From Streptococcus pseudopneumoniae (lineage in GTDB: Bacteria > Bacillota > Bacilli > Lactobacillales > Streptococcaceae): a stretch of DNA of 64,000 nucleotides. The stretch covers positions 1-64,000 of the forward strand of contig NZ_JVRR01000103.1 of assembly GCF_001070715.1 (NCBI RefSeq), given 5' to 3'. The position numbers were made by a program, and so were the translations under genes. The notes beneath the pieces were generated by a model that was not told where the DNA came from, searched no databases, and saw only the letters and a list, made by a program, of their open reading frames with translations. Positions 1-8,320 of this stretch are shown here, piece by piece (position 1 is the first letter of the stretch; every line of letters starts with the position of its first letter).

Positions 1-48
1 CGGTAAGGCGACGCTGACGTGGTTTGAATTTGATTTTCGAAGAGTATA
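1..48 (-). repeat. BOX repeat, boxA end (cut by window edge)
   Basis: The first 20 bases nearly match the boxA core GGCAAGGCGACGCTGACG, and the piece ends in GATTTTCGAAGAGTATA, the usual terminal sequence. Only the boxA end is visible; the rest lies outside the window. A fuller relative lies at 4687-4793. Confidence 0.75.
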
Positions 49-66
49 AGAAAAACTATATCAAAG

Positions 67-94
67 AACTCCCCTATCTTGTCGGAGTTTTTTT
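67..94 (+). terminator. Intrinsic terminator of an upstream gene
   Basis: AACTCC and GGAGTT form a 6-bp stem around an 11-base loop, followed by a T-run. It points rightward, so it would end a gene lying left of the window. Confidence 0.55.
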
Positions 95-170
95 GTCTTT
101 TCTTTTACCCTTCTCCCTTGCATTTTCTCACTTTTTTTGCCAAAATAGAGGGGTAGAAAGAAGGTAGCAT

Positions 171-1253
171 ATGTCTAAATTACAACAAATCGTAACATAT
201 CTTGAATCAGAAAAACTAGACGTCGCTGTCGTATCTGACCCCGTCACAATCAATTACCTCACTGGCTTTTACAGTGATCCCCATGAACGCCAAATGTTCC
301 TTTTTGTCCTAGCGGATCAAGAACCCCTCCTCTTTGTCCCAGCCCTTGAGGTTGAGCGTGCTACTAGCACTGTTTCCTTCCCAGTTGTGGGCTATGTGGA
401 TTCTGAAAATCCATGGCAAAAAATGAAACATGCTCTTCCACAGCTTGACTTCAAACGTGTCGCTGTTGAGTTTGACAATCTCATCTTGACCAAATACCAT
501 GGCTTGAAAATAGTCTTTGAAACTGCTGAGTTTGAAAACCTCACACCTCGTATCCAACGCATGCGCCTCATCAAATCAGCTGACGAAGTGCAAAAAATGA
601 TGGTTGCAGGTCTCTATGCGGACAAGGCTGTTCATGTTGGTTTTGATAATATTTCTCTTGATAAGACAGAGACAGATATTATCGCTCAAATTGACTTTGC
701 TATGAAACGTGAAGGCTATGAAATGAGCTTTGATACCATGGTCTTGACTGGTGATAATGCTGCAAATCCGCACGGCATTCCAGCAGCTAATAAGGTTGAA
801 AATGATGCTCTTCTCCTCTTTGACCTTGGTGTTCTAGTTAACGGCTATGCGTCAGATATGACTCGTACAGTCGCTGTCGGCAAACCTGACCAATTCAAGA
901 AAGACATTTACAACTTGACACTTGAAGCCCAACAAGCTGCTCTTGACTTTATCAAGCCAGGTGTGACTGCCCATGAAGTGGACCGTGCTGCCCGTGAGGT
1001 CATCGAAAAAGCTGGTTACGGCGAGTACTTCAACCACCGTCTCGGTCATGGTATCGGTATGGATGTCCACGAATTCCCATCTATCATGGAAGGAAACGAC
1101 ATGATTATCGAAGAAGGCATGTGCTTCTCTGTTGAACCAGGTATCTATATCCCTGGTAAAGTCGGTGTCCGTATCGAAGACTGCGGTGTTGTTACCAAGG
1201 ACGGCTTTGACCTCTTTACAAGCACCAGCAAAGACCTGCTTTATTTTGATTAA
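171..1253 (+). CDS. pepQ: Xaa-Pro dipeptidase, M24 family
   Basis: Cytosolic metallopeptidase that splits dipeptides with a C-terminal proline, the last step of peptide use. It has an N-terminal creatinase-like domain (about residues 1-125) and a C-terminal pita-bread catalytic domain. The five expected metal ligands are visible: Asp218, Asp229, His293 (in LGHGIG), Glu322 (in VEPG) and Glu336. The length of 360 residues is normal. The ATG follows GAAGG at a suitable distance. A candidate promoter is TTGCAT, 17 bases, then CAAAAT with an upstream TGC, just before the gene. It is monocistronic, with a terminator directly downstream. The family is certain; the dipeptidase subtype rests on length and overall similarity to PepQ. 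Confidence 0.93.
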   Translation: MSKLQQIVTYLESEKLDVAVVSDPVTINYLTGFYSDPHERQMFLFVLADQEPLLFVPALEVERATSTVSFPVVGYVDSENPWQKMKHALPQLDFKRVAVEFDNLILTKYHGLKIVFETAEFENLTPRIQRMRLIKSADEVQKMMVAGLYADKAVHVGFDNISLDKTETDIIAQIDFAMKREGYEMSFDTMVLTGDNAANPHGIPAANKVENDALLLFDLGVLVNGYASDMTRTVAVGKPDQFKKDIYNLTLEAQQAALDFIKPGVTAHEVDRAAREVIEKAGYGEYFNHRLGHGIGMDVHEFPSIMEGNDMIIEEGMCFSVEPGIYIPGKVGVRIEDCGVVTKDGFDLFTSTSKDLLYFD

Positions 1254-1279
1254 AATTTTTCAAAAATCTTCCCACAATA

Positions 1280-1326
1280 AAACGCATACTATCAAGGTTT
1301 TCAACACCTGATACTATGCGTTTTTT
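1280..1326 (+). terminator. Intrinsic terminator between pepQ and the ECF gene
   Basis: A stem of about 13 bp (ACGCATACTATCA with TGATACTATGCGT, one mismatch) is followed by T6. The loop contains AGGTTTTCAACACCT. The loop is shared with the terminators at 34199-34246 and 44719-44767. It is nearly symmetric and could also serve the gene arriving from the right. Confidence 0.85.
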
Positions 1327-1356
1327 CTAATTCTTAGGACTTTTGACTCAGCCTCT

Positions 1357-1818
1357 TTACTTAATCTTCTTGATACTTTGACTAAGGATAAATCCTACAA
1401 TCATCCCTACCATATTTTGCATGAAATTTGGTAGGATCTCTGGTAGGGCTGCTGCCCAGCCATTCATCAATGTAGAGCCCAAGGCGTAACCCCCTACCAT
1501 GGCAATCGTTGCTAAGATAAGGCCTAACCACTGAGTTTTTCCTTTAAATCCTGCGAAAAATCCCTGCAAGCCATGGTTGACCAAGCTAAAGAACATCCAC
1601 TGGGGATAGCCTGATAAGAGGTCAATCAAGAAACCTGCTAGTCCTCCTACTACAGCCCCTTCACGACTACCAAAGTAGAAGGCCGTAAAGAAGACACCCG
1701 CATCTAAAAGAGTTAGAATGCCTGTCGGTGTTGGAATTTTTAAGAAATAGCCTAGAACCACAGAGAGGGCGGTTAATAGGGATACAAGGGCGATTTTAGT
1801 TGTTTTGGTTTGCTTCAT
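1357..1818 (-). CDS. ECF transporter S component, probably for pyridoxine
   Basis: Small integral membrane protein of 153 residues with about five or six hydrophobic segments and many Gly/Ala pairs, as in substrate-capture (S) subunits of energy-coupling factor vitamin importers. S components work with the shared EcfA/A'/T module, encoded elsewhere. The start overlaps the 3' end of the pyridoxine-kinase gene by 23 bases, so the two are co-transcribed and probably translationally coupled. That context suggests a vitamin B6 precursor as substrate. The ECF assignment is good; the substrate is inferred from the neighbour only. Confidence 0.75.
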   Translation of the reverse strand: MKQTKTTKIALVSLLTALSVVLGYFLKIPTPTGILTLLDAGVFFTAFYFGSREGAVVGGLAGFLIDLLSGYPQWMFFSLVNHGLQGFFAGFKGKTQWLGLILATIAMVGGYALGSTLMNGWAAALPEILPNFMQNMVGMIVGFILSQSIKKIK

Positions 1819-2569
1819 ATTGTCTCACTCCATACTGATCTGCTTGTGCAATAGCACGATAAACGAAAGCCTTAGAGCTTTCTACTGCTGGTAAAAGTTC
1901 ATCACCTTTAACCAAGTGACTGGCAATGCTAGAGGCAAAGGTACAACCTGCGCCAGCATTTTGCCCTTGGATAACAGGATTTTCTAGGACTGTAAAGGTT
2001 TGTCCGTCATAAAAGATATCCATAGCCTTGTCCTGACTAAGGCGATTGCCTCCCTTGATAATGACTGCTGGCGCTCCTAAGTCATGCAATTTCTGTGCTG
2101 CAGTTTTCATATCTTCAAGGGTTTTAATCTCTTGATCTGCTAGTAATTCTGCTTCAGGAAGATTAGGCGTAATCACACTGACATGAGGGAAAAAGCGAAC
2201 CAACTCTTGGCAGAGTTCACTAACTGCTACGTCGTGCGTTTCCTTGCAGACCAAGACAGGATCCAGAACCACAGGCACTCCTGGGCGTTGCTTGATAAAG
2301 TCCAATGCCTTCTCAGCCACACTGACAGTTGGTAGGAGACCAATCTTAATCCCTGCAAATTCCACATCACGCAAGCTATCTAATTCATGTTGAAAAATGG
2401 TATCGTCAGTTGGAAAGACTTCAAATCCTTTTTCTGTCAAGGCTGTCAAACAAGTCACTGCTACAAAACCATGCAAGCCGTTCAAGGTATAGGTAGCCAA
2501 ATCAGCTGACAAGCCACCACCACTAAAAATATCATTTCCAGAAAGTGCTAAAATACGATTATTCTTCAT
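1796..2569 (-). CDS. pdxK: Pyridoxine/hydroxymethylpyrimidine kinase, ThiD/PdxK family
   Basis: Ribokinase-fold kinase of 257 residues, phosphorylating pyridoxine-type (vitamin B6) or hydroxymethylpyrimidine substrates. Visible marks are the N-terminal [11 protein letters not shown] substrate loop, LDPVLVCKE in the middle, and the C-terminal anion hole [16 protein letters not shown] with its Cys-Thr pair. It overlaps truA upstream by about 11 bases and the ECF S-component gene downstream by 23. No thiazole or other thiamine genes lie nearby, and the partner is a small vitamin transporter, so I favour vitamin B6 salvage over thiamine synthesis. ThiD activity cannot be excluded from sequence alone. 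Confidence 0.8.
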   Translation of the reverse strand: MKNNRILALSGNDIFSGGGLSADLATYTLNGLHGFVAVTCLTALTEKGFEVFPTDDTIFQHELDSLRDVEFAGIKIGLLPTVSVAEKALDFIKQRPGVPVVLDPVLVCKETHDVAVSELCQELVRFFPHVSVITPNLPEAELLADQEIKTLEDMKTAAQKLHDLGAPAVIIKGGNRLSQDKAMDIFYDGQTFTVLENPVIQGQNAGAGCTFASSIASHLVKGDELLPAVESSKAFVYRAIAQADQYGVRQYEANQNN

Positions 2570-3308
2570 AACGAATCTCCTTTAAATATAAACCATTTGG
2601 TGCTGCAGTGGGACCTGCAAGCTGCCTGTCCTTTTTCTCCAAAATCAAGTCAATCTGCTCTACTGGCATGCGGTTATTGCCGATTTTGAGCAGAGTCCCC
2701 ACCATATTGCGAATCTGCTTATACAAGAAACCATTTCCTGAAAAGGTAAAAGTCAAAAACTGGCCTGTCTCATCAACCCCAAGACTAGCTTCTGTGATGG
2801 TGCGAACCTTATCTTCTACGCTGCTCCCAGATGCTGTAAAACCTGTAAAATCATGGGTTCCCTCAAGCTTTTTGACAGCCTCCTGCATTCGTTCCACATT
2901 AAGTGGGTAGGGAAAGTGAGTGGCATAATGACGGCGCATCGGATTTTTGGGACGGCCCCTATCCACAATAAACTCATAGGTCTTGCTATGCTTAGCATAA
3001 CGGCAATGAAAATCATCCGCCACCAGCTCAATCGAAATCACATCAATATCTTCAGGGGACTGGGTGTCCAAGGCAAAGCGAAGTTTTTCCTCATCCATTT
3101 GATAGGGCAAGTCAAAATGAATAACCTGTCCCAGAGCATGAACCCCACTATCTGTCCTACCAGCACCGTGAACAGTAATAGCTTGCCCTTTATTTAACCT
3201 GGTCAAGGTTTTTTCAATTTCTTCCTGAACGCTACGCGCATGGGGCTGGCGCTGAAAACCAGCAAAGGCGTAACCATCATAGGAAATAGTTGCTTTATAT
3301 CTCGTCAT
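2559..3308 (-). CDS. truA: tRNA pseudouridine(38-40) synthase
   Basis: Converts uridines 38-40 in the anticodon arm of tRNAs to pseudouridine. The catalytic aspartate is Asp53 in the conserved [14 protein letters not shown] chose the ATG that gives [12 protein letters not shown] (249 residues, the family's usual length). An in-frame ATG three codons upstream exists but has no good Shine-Dalgarno, whereas GGAAG lies just before the chosen one. It is the first gene of an overlapping operon with the vitamin B6 kinase and the ECF S component, an arrangement without an obvious functional link. Confidence 0.93.
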   Translation of the reverse strand: MTRYKATISYDGYAFAGFQRQPHARSVQEEIEKTLTRLNKGQAITVHGAGRTDSGVHALGQVIHFDLPYQMDEEKLRFALDTQSPEDIDVISIELVADDFHCRYAKHSKTYEFIVDRGRPKNPMRRHYATHFPYPLNVERMQEAVKKLEGTHDFTGFTASGSSVEDKVRTITEASLGVDETGQFLTFTFSGNGFLYKQIRNMVGTLLKIGNNRMPVEQIDLILEKKDRQLAGPTAAPNGLYLKEIRYEE

Positions 3309-3388
3309 AACTTCCATTTTATCAAGAAATTAATCTGTAAACAAGGGTCTAAAACAAATATTGTCTGGGTACAAAATTCACAAAAAGA

Positions 3389-3417
3389 AAAACTTAGGAA
3401 ACCAATCCTAAGCTCTC
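3389..3417 (-). terminator. Intrinsic terminator overlapping the end of the MFS gene
   Basis: On the minus strand CTTAGGA and TCCTAAG pair around a short loop and are followed by T5. The stem begins inside the last codons of the MFS gene. Confidence 0.7.
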
Positions 3418-4559
3418 TTTTGAAGTAGGTACATAACAAAGATAGAGGTTACAATCAACCAACATCCTAAGATACCAAAGACCAACATCCCATTTTGTGT
3501 TAGCAAGCCAATTGCACCTAGAACAAATGGTGTCGTAAAGGCTCCGAAACTACAACCTAATACAGCAAATGAAGTGGCTTGATTGAGGAGCTTAGCTGGA
3601 ATTCGTTCAGAGACAAGTTGAAAGACCGTCGTCAAGGCTACACTGTAGGCAAAACCAGCCAGAATACTTCCTGCTACTACCACCCACAAGGATGGAGACA
3701 GTGCAATCACAATTTGCCCTAAGCCAAAGGTAATACCAGACCAGAGGAGCAATTTTTCCTTAAAGATAGAAATCAAGAAAGAGAAACTCACCCCAGCCAC
3801 AATCCCGATCAACTGCATGACACTAAGAACAAAACTAGATAACTGGGCATCTCCAAGTCCTCTTTCCACCATCAAACTTGGAATACGGATGGTAATAGCC
3901 GTATTGGTACAAACTACCACTGCTGCTTCTATAGCTAGGGTAAAAATCAATCCTTTCATTTCTCGAGTTAAGCGACTTGCTTCCTTCGTTTTTTTCTTGA
4001 CTTCTTTCTTTTCCTTTCCATAAGGGACAAAGAGCAGATAGAGGGTCAACACCAAAAATCCAGCACTATAGGCTAAGAAAGTAGCTGTCCAACCAAAGGC
4101 CAACAACTGACCGACTGCCAAGGTGATGAGAGAAGCCCCAACAACCTCTGCAGAACCGCGTAGCCCTAACATCTGAATACGCGTTTTTCCTTGATAGCGT
4201 TCACTAATAATGGAAATGGCCTTGGCATTGATCATCCCGAGACCCAAACCAAAAAGAATCCGTGTCCAAAAGACAAAGGGGTAGGCTTGATACCAAAAGG
4301 GAGCCGTCCCGCTCAGTGATAAAATAAGCAAGCCCAAACTAATCTGTAATCGCTCAGGAAATATTTTTTCTAAGAAACCATTTAGTAGTAACATCATCAT
4401 AATTCCAAAGGAAGGCAAGCTCGCCAAGAGCTCAATTTGTTCCTTAGGATAACCTTGATAATAGTCAAACATGGCTGGCAGGGCACTCGAGATGGAAAAG
4501 GATGTAATCAAAACGAGGGAGAGAGCCAAAATACTGGCCCGTTCTAAAAATTGTTTCAT
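3408..4559 (-). CDS. Major facilitator superfamily transporter
   Basis: 383-residue membrane protein with about 12 hydrophobic segments, a long charged central loop (KEKKEVKKKTKEASRLTREM) separating two halves, and an RILFGLGLGM stretch after the second helix pair. The layout is that of an MFS permease of the CynX/NimT or drug-exporter type. I chose the ATG giving MKQFLERAS because AAAGAGA lies before it; the open frame extends 18 codons further without a good ribosome-binding site. Monocistronic: its own terminator is downstream and a BOX repeat lies upstream. The substrate cannot be told. Confidence 0.8.
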   Translation of the reverse strand: MKQFLERASILALSLVLITSFSISSALPAMFDYYQGYPKEQIELLASLPSFGIMMMLLLNGFLEKIFPERLQISLGLLILSLSGTAPFWYQAYPFVFWTRILFGLGLGMINAKAISIISERYQGKTRIQMLGLRGSAEVVGASLITLAVGQLLAFGWTATFLAYSAGFLVLTLYLLFVPYGKEKKEVKKKTKEASRLTREMKGLIFTLAIEAAVVVCTNTAITIRIPSLMVERGLGDAQLSSFVLSVMQLIGIVAGVSFSFLISIFKEKLLLWSGITFGLGQIVIALSPSLWVVVAGSILAGFAYSVALTTVFQLVSERIPAKLLNQATSFAVLGCSFGAFTTPFVLGAIGLLTQNGMLVFGILGCWLIVTSIFVMYLLQKRA

Positions 4560-4686
4560 GAAATCTCTTTCTATATTTTCTCTTAATCTTCTGTCTCTTT
4601 TGATAGTTATCAAACAAGCAAGAAAAGAAGAAGCCTCTTTGGTGTACAGACTCCTTCTTAAACTCGAAAATGAATCCCTTGTGTCT

Positions 4687-4793
4687 TATACTCAATGAAA
4701 ATCAAAGAGCAAACTAGGAAGCTAGCCGCAGGCTGTACTTGAGTACGGCAAGGCGAAACTGACGTGGTTTGAAGAGATTTTCGAAGAGTATTA
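4687..4793 (-). repeat. BOX repeat, A-C form without boxB
   Basis: 107-bp element with imperfect inverted ends (TATACTCAATGAAAATC at left, GATTTTCGAAGAGTAT at right). The right part carries the boxA core CGGCAAGGCGAAACTGACG and the left part the boxC-like TAGGAAGCTAGCCGCAGG. No boxB unit lies between them. The right end supplies the stop codon of the neighbouring membrane gene. BOX elements are a known pneumococcal repeat family; the name is from memory of the consensus, not a search. Confidence 0.8.
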
Positions 4794-5420
4794 GGATGAC
4801 TTTCTCTTGATTTGCTTAATAAAGTAGAAGATAAATCCTGCCACCATATAGGCAACAAAGATAATCAGACACCACTTGAACACGACATCCCACCCCTTAT
4901 TCACATTCAAAAAGAAATAAGGGAAGGGATTATCCTTGGCATTTGGAATATTGAGCTTTAAAACCAAACCATTAAAAAGAGCAAACATCATATACAGCAA
5001 GGGTAAAATCGTCCACACAATTGGATCCCAAATCTTGTATTGACCCTGTTTGTCAAACAAGAGGGTATCTGCGAAAAACCAGAGGGGAACGATATAATGG
5101 CAAAGGAAATTTTCCAGAGTATAGAAATTAGTCGCAATGGGCGCCAAGAGGAAATGGTAAATCACACAGGTAATCATGATACTCATGGTGACCCCACCTT
5201 TTAAGCGCAAGAGACTTGGTCTTTGCCAGTTTTCACCTACACGGCTCATAACCTTTAGAAGATAAAGGGTAAAAATAGTTACCAAGAGGTTGGACAGAAC
5301 CGTGTAATAGAGAAGCATCCCAAAACCACCATGCTTGGTAATTTCAAGATAAACTCCCGTAAAAGCCGCTAGAAACAAGAAGATACGGCTATAAAATACA
5401 AGTTTATAGTGCTTGGACAT
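4791..5420 (-). CDS. Pr6Pr-like integral membrane protein
   Basis: 209-residue protein with about six transmembrane segments and conserved-looking HYIVPLWFFADTLLF and LLYMMFALFNG stretches, resembling the Pr6Pr family of uncharacterised bacterial membrane proteins related to FAR-17a/AIG1. Its function is unknown. The gene lies 2 bases downstream of phnA and is probably co-transcribed with it. The TAA stop lies within the last three bases of a BOX element, so the tail (KQIKRKSS) may have been altered by that insertion. Confidence 0.7.
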   Translation of the reverse strand: MSKHYKLVFYSRIFLFLAAFTGVYLEITKHGGFGMLLYYTVLSNLLVTIFTLYLLKVMSRVGENWQRPSLLRLKGGVTMSIMITCVIYHFLLAPIATNFYTLENFLCHYIVPLWFFADTLLFDKQGQYKIWDPIVWTILPLLYMMFALFNGLVLKLNIPNAKDNPFPYFFLNVNKGWDVVFKWCLIIFVAYMVAGFIFYFIKQIKRKSS

Positions 5421-5422
5421 AC

Positions 5423-5761
5423 TTAAATCTTCTTCACAAACTCTGATTTGAGTTTCATGGCACCAAAGCCATCAATCTTACAGTCGATATTGTGGTCACC
5501 TTCTACGATGCGGATATTTTTCACGCGCGTCCCTTGTTTCAAATCTTTTGGCGCACCTTTTACTTTCAAATCCTTAATGAGGGTTACTGTATCACCATTA
5601 GCCAATTTATTCCCGTTGGCATCGATAGCGACAAGGCCCTCTTCTACATCTGCAACTTCAGCAGGATTCCACTCATAAGCACACTCTGGGCAAACCAGTA
5701 GGGCACCGTCTTCGTAGACATACTCTGAGTTACATTGTGGGCAATTTGGTAGGTTGTTCAT
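5423..5761 (-). CDS. phnA: PhnA/YjdM family zinc-ribbon protein
   Basis: 112 residues: an N-terminal zinc ribbon (CPQC at residues 8-11 and CPEC at 24-27) followed by a small KOW/SH3-like beta domain ([16 protein letters not shown]). The family was named after the E. coli phn region, but no phosphonate genes are present here and the role is unclear; it is widely conserved in streptococci. RBS is AAGGAGAAACC. Identity at family level is secure. Confidence 0.88.
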   Translation of the reverse strand: MNNLPNCPQCNSEYVYEDGALLVCPECAYEWNPAEVADVEEGLVAIDANGNKLANGDTVTLIKDLKVKGAPKDLKQGTRVKNIRIVEGDHNIDCKIDGFGAMKLKSEFVKKI

Positions 5762-5854
5762 GGTTTCTCCTTATCATCATTCACTATTCTTTGAAAATCA
5801 AAATTTCTCGAACAGCAACTATTATACCTTAAAATCAGCATTTTGACAAATATA

Positions 5855-5881
5855 GAAAAAAACCGATATCAATCTATCGGC
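5855..5881 (-). terminator. Intrinsic terminator downstream of cmk
   Basis: Minus strand: CCGATA and TATCGG pair around GATTGA, followed by a T-run of about eight. It closes the cmk/LysM operon. Confidence 0.8.
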
Positions 5882-5891
5882 TTCTCTACAT

Positions 5892-6563
5892 TTACATTCT
5901 TTTTTCAGCTTCTGCTTTGATTTTTTCAACTACTTCTTGAATGTTCAAACCAGTTGTATCAAGGTAGACAGCATCCTCTGCTTGTTTGAGAGGTGAAGTC
6001 TCACGATGACTATCCTTGTAGTCACGCGCAGCAATTTCCTCTTTTAAAATTTCAAGGTCTGTTTCAATTCCCTTGGCAATATTTTCCTTGTAACGGCGCT
6101 CTGCTCTTTCATCTACCGAAGCTACTAGGAAAATTTTCAATTCTGCTTGTGGCAATACAACAGTCCCAATATCGCGACCGTCCATGACAATCCCGCCTTG
6201 TTGGGCAATTTCTTGTTGGAGGGAAACTAGTTTCTCACGCACTTGAGGAATTGCCGCAATGGCTGAAACATGATTGGTCACTTCATTTTCACGGATAGGG
6301 TGGGTAATATCCACATCTCCTACAAAAACAAGCTGTTCCCCAGTTTCTGAACGCCCAAAACTAATTGGATGCTGGGCCAACAAGGCTAGAAGTGCTTCAA
6401 CTTCTTCTACTCCTAACTGGTTTTGGAGAGCCATGTAGGTCGCTGCACGATACATGGCACCTGTATCTAGGTAGGTGTATCCAAAGTCCTTGGCAATAAT
6501 CTTTGCGACCGTACTCTTACCGCTGGAAGCAGGACCATCAATAGCAATTTGAATTGTTTTCAT
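5892..6563 (-). CDS. cmk: Cytidylate kinase
   Basis: Phosphorylates CMP and dCMP with ATP to the diphosphates in pyrimidine nucleotide recycling. The P-loop GPASSGKST is at residues 10-18, the CMP-binding [10 protein letters not shown] follows at 31-40, and DGRDIGTVV and [10 protein letters not shown] are in the expected places. 223 residues is a typical length. It lies 8 bases downstream of the LysM-protein gene and is probably co-transcribed with it. Confidence 0.95.
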   Translation of the reverse strand: MKTIQIAIDGPASSGKSTVAKIIAKDFGYTYLDTGAMYRAATYMALQNQLGVEEVEALLALLAQHPISFGRSETGEQLVFVGDVDITHPIRENEVTNHVSAIAAIPQVREKLVSLQQEIAQQGGIVMDGRDIGTVVLPQAELKIFLVASVDERAERRYKENIAKGIETDLEILKEEIAARDYKDSHRETSPLKQAEDAVYLDTTGLNIQEVVEKIKAEAEKRM

Positions 6564-6571
6564 ATCGGCTC

Positions 6572-7045
6572 CTATTTTATTTTTATAACATCACCTGGAT
6601 TAGCAAACCAAGACCCTGTAGCCATGTGCCCAGGATTCAAGGCCTCTAACTGAGCAATGGAGATTCCTGCACGAGCGGCAATAGCTGCTTCCCCTTCTCC
6701 TGCTAGAACTTTAATCGTTCCTTCAGGATTAGCAGCTTCTTCTGAACTACTAGAAGTAGATTCTGGCTCTGAACTCTGCTCAGGCTGGGAACTGCTTGAA
6801 GATGAGACTTGTACTACACTTGCATCAGAATCGTGAAAATCTTTCAAGGCTGCCGTGCGATTACTCCCCCCCGTTGATAGATAGATAAGAACAATAATCA
6901 TCACGACTACAATCACGAAGAAAATACTAGCTAAAATCGTCAAGACACGATTGGCCACTACATCTCTGCCTTGAGTTCTCTTACGACGCTCTGCTCTTGA
7001 TTCTTCTTGATCATAAATATCTTCTTGCCACGGTTCTTTTTCCAT
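6572..7045 (-). CDS. Membrane-anchored LysM-domain protein
   Basis: 157 residues: a charged cytoplasmic head (about 1-32), one transmembrane segment (33-57), a serine/proline/glutamate-rich extracellular linker (about 75-105), and a C-terminal LysM-like domain ([19 protein letters not shown] through PGDVIKIK) expected to bind peptidoglycan. This is the architecture of the SAG1386/EF1546 family of surface-associated proteins. The RBS is AAGGAG. It heads an operon with cmk, and its 5' region is shared with the divergent ferredoxin gene. Role unknown beyond wall binding. Confidence 0.78.
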   Translation of the reverse strand: MEKEPWQEDIYDQEESRAERRKRTQGRDVVANRVLTILASIFFVIVVVMIIVLIYLSTGGSNRTAALKDFHDSDASVVQVSSSSSSQPEQSSEPESTSSSSEEAANPEGTIKVLAGEGEAAIAARAGISIAQLEALNPGHMATGSWFANPGDVIKIK

Positions 7046-7055
7046 ACCCTACTCC

Positions 7056-7084
7056 TTGTTTTTTTTTACTTTTCTTATTACAAT
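7056..7084 (+). promoter_or_regulatory. Candidate promoter for the ferredoxin gene (leaderless)
   Basis: TTGTTT at 7056-7061, a 17-base spacer and TACAAT at 7079-7084. The ferredoxin ATG starts at 7091, where transcription would begin. No purine-rich ribosome-binding site lies between. Confidence 0.5.
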
Positions 7085-7090
7085 ATAAAT

Positions 7091-7303
7091 ATGAACATGA
7101 AAATCACACTTATACCTGAACGATGTATCGCCTGTGGGCTTTGCCAAACTTATTCTGATTTATTTGATTACCACGATAATGGAATCGTGCGTTTTTACGA
7201 TGATCCTGATCAACTAGAAAAAGAAATTTCTCCTTGTCAGGATGTCTTAGAAGCTGTTAAAAACTGCCCAACTCGCGCCCTGATTAGCAATCAGGAAGCA
7301 TAA
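7091..7303 (+). CDS. fer: Single-cluster [4Fe-4S] ferredoxin
   Basis: 70-residue electron carrier with the cluster motif CIACGLC near the N-terminus and a fourth cysteine in NCPTRA near the C-terminus; a further cysteine sits in SPCQD. This is the monocluster bacterial ferredoxin pattern. Two in-frame ATGs stand two codons apart (MNMK). The open frame extends upstream, but those codons fall in the divergent LysM gene's leader. No Shine-Dalgarno is visible; see the leaderless-mRNA finding. It runs divergently from the LysM gene and converges on the glycosyltransferase. Its redox partner is not apparent locally. Confidence 0.88.
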   Translation: MNMKITLIPERCIACGLCQTYSDLFDYHDNGIVRFYDDPDQLEKEISPCQDVLEAVKNCPTRALISNQEA

Positions 7304-7353
7304 ATCAATGGCGATAATCTACTCCCTCTAGTTTAGCATATTTCCATGTAAAA

Positions 7354-8319
7354 TTATAGTCTTTTCACTTTATTTTTTTCTGTAAAATCAGGAAGGTCAC
7401 TTTTTTCTTTGATCAGATAAAGTGGTCTTTTTTTAGTCTCTAGATAAATCTTACTGATATACTTGCCGAGAATCCCAATGGTCAAGAGTTGAATGCCTCC
7501 AAGAAAGAGAATAACAGCCATCAGAGAGGTCCAACCTGATGTCGGATTGCCCAAAATGAGAGTCCGAACCACAACAAAAAAGGTCATCAGCAGAGAAAGA
7601 AAACAAGATAGGAGACCGGCTACGAAAGCTATAATCAGGGGAAAATCTGAAAAATTAACAATCCCTTCAATAGAGTAGAAAAAGAGTTGCCTAAAACTCC
7701 AACTGGTCTTGCCAGCCTGCCTTTCGACATTTGGATAGTCCAGATAGAGGGTTTTAAAACCTACCCAGGCAAAGAGCCCCTTTGAAAAACGATTGGACTC
7801 GGTCAAGCTTAAAATGGCATCGACCACAGACCGTCTCATCATGCGAAAATCACGGACACCTGACGGTAGGGCTACTGGGCTAATTTTTTGCATAAGGCGG
7901 TAAAAGAGATTGGCGCAGAAACTGCGAAAGAAGGGTTCTCCCTCCCGACTAGTTCTCCGTGTTCCAACGCAGTCCAAGTCTTCATTCTGATCTAGTAAGT
8001 TTTTCATCTCAAGCAACATACTAGGAGGATCCTGGAGGTCTGCATCCATTACCGCCACCAGATCTCCTGTCGCATATTGCAAGCCTGCATAGAGAGCTGC
8101 TTCTTTGCCAAAATTTCGTGAGAAAGAAATATAATGCACTGTCGGATTTTGTTCCCGATAGGCCTTTAAGAGTTCCAAGGTCCCATCACTTGATCCATCA
8201 TCGACAAAGACATACTCGATTTCTGTTCCCAAATCTGGAAGTAAAGTTTCCAAAGCCTGATAAAAAAGAGGAAGTACTTCCTCTTCGTTTAAACAGGGGA
8301 CAATGATTGACATCACCAT
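7354..8319 (-). CDS. Family 2 glycosyltransferase, membrane-bound
   Basis: About 321 residues: an N-terminal GT-A domain (SIIVPCLNEEEVLPLFYQAL, the DDGSSDGT and DADLQDPP metal-binding segments, RNFGKEAAL) and two C-terminal transmembrane helices. This is the GtrB/CsbB/DPM1-like layout, in which sugar is moved from a nucleotide sugar to polyprenyl phosphate for later use outside the membrane. I placed the start at the ATG one base after the galE stop; the frame is open further upstream inside galE. Pairing with galE suggests a galactose- or glucose-type donor, which is inference. Confidence 0.82.
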   Translation of the reverse strand: MVMSIIVPCLNEEEVLPLFYQALETLLPDLGTEIEYVFVDDGSSDGTLELLKAYREQNPTVHYISFSRNFGKEAALYAGLQYATGDLVAVMDADLQDPPSMLLEMKNLLDQNEDLDCVGTRRTSREGEPFFRSFCANLFYRLMQKISPVALPSGVRDFRMMRRSVVDAILSLTESNRFSKGLFAWVGFKTLYLDYPNVERQAGKTSWSFRQLFFYSIEGIVNFSDFPLIIAFVAGLLSCFLSLLMTFFVVVRTLILGNPTSGWTSLMAVILFLGGIQLLTIGILGKYISKIYLETKKRPLYLIKEKSDLPDFTEKNKVKRL

Positions 8320-8320
8320 C

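Noticed and set aside
4687-4793. Naming the 107-bp repeat a RUP element because of its size.
   Set aside because: It contains the boxA core that matches the BOX primer sequence and lacks boxB, so BOX A-C fits better; a consensus search would settle it.
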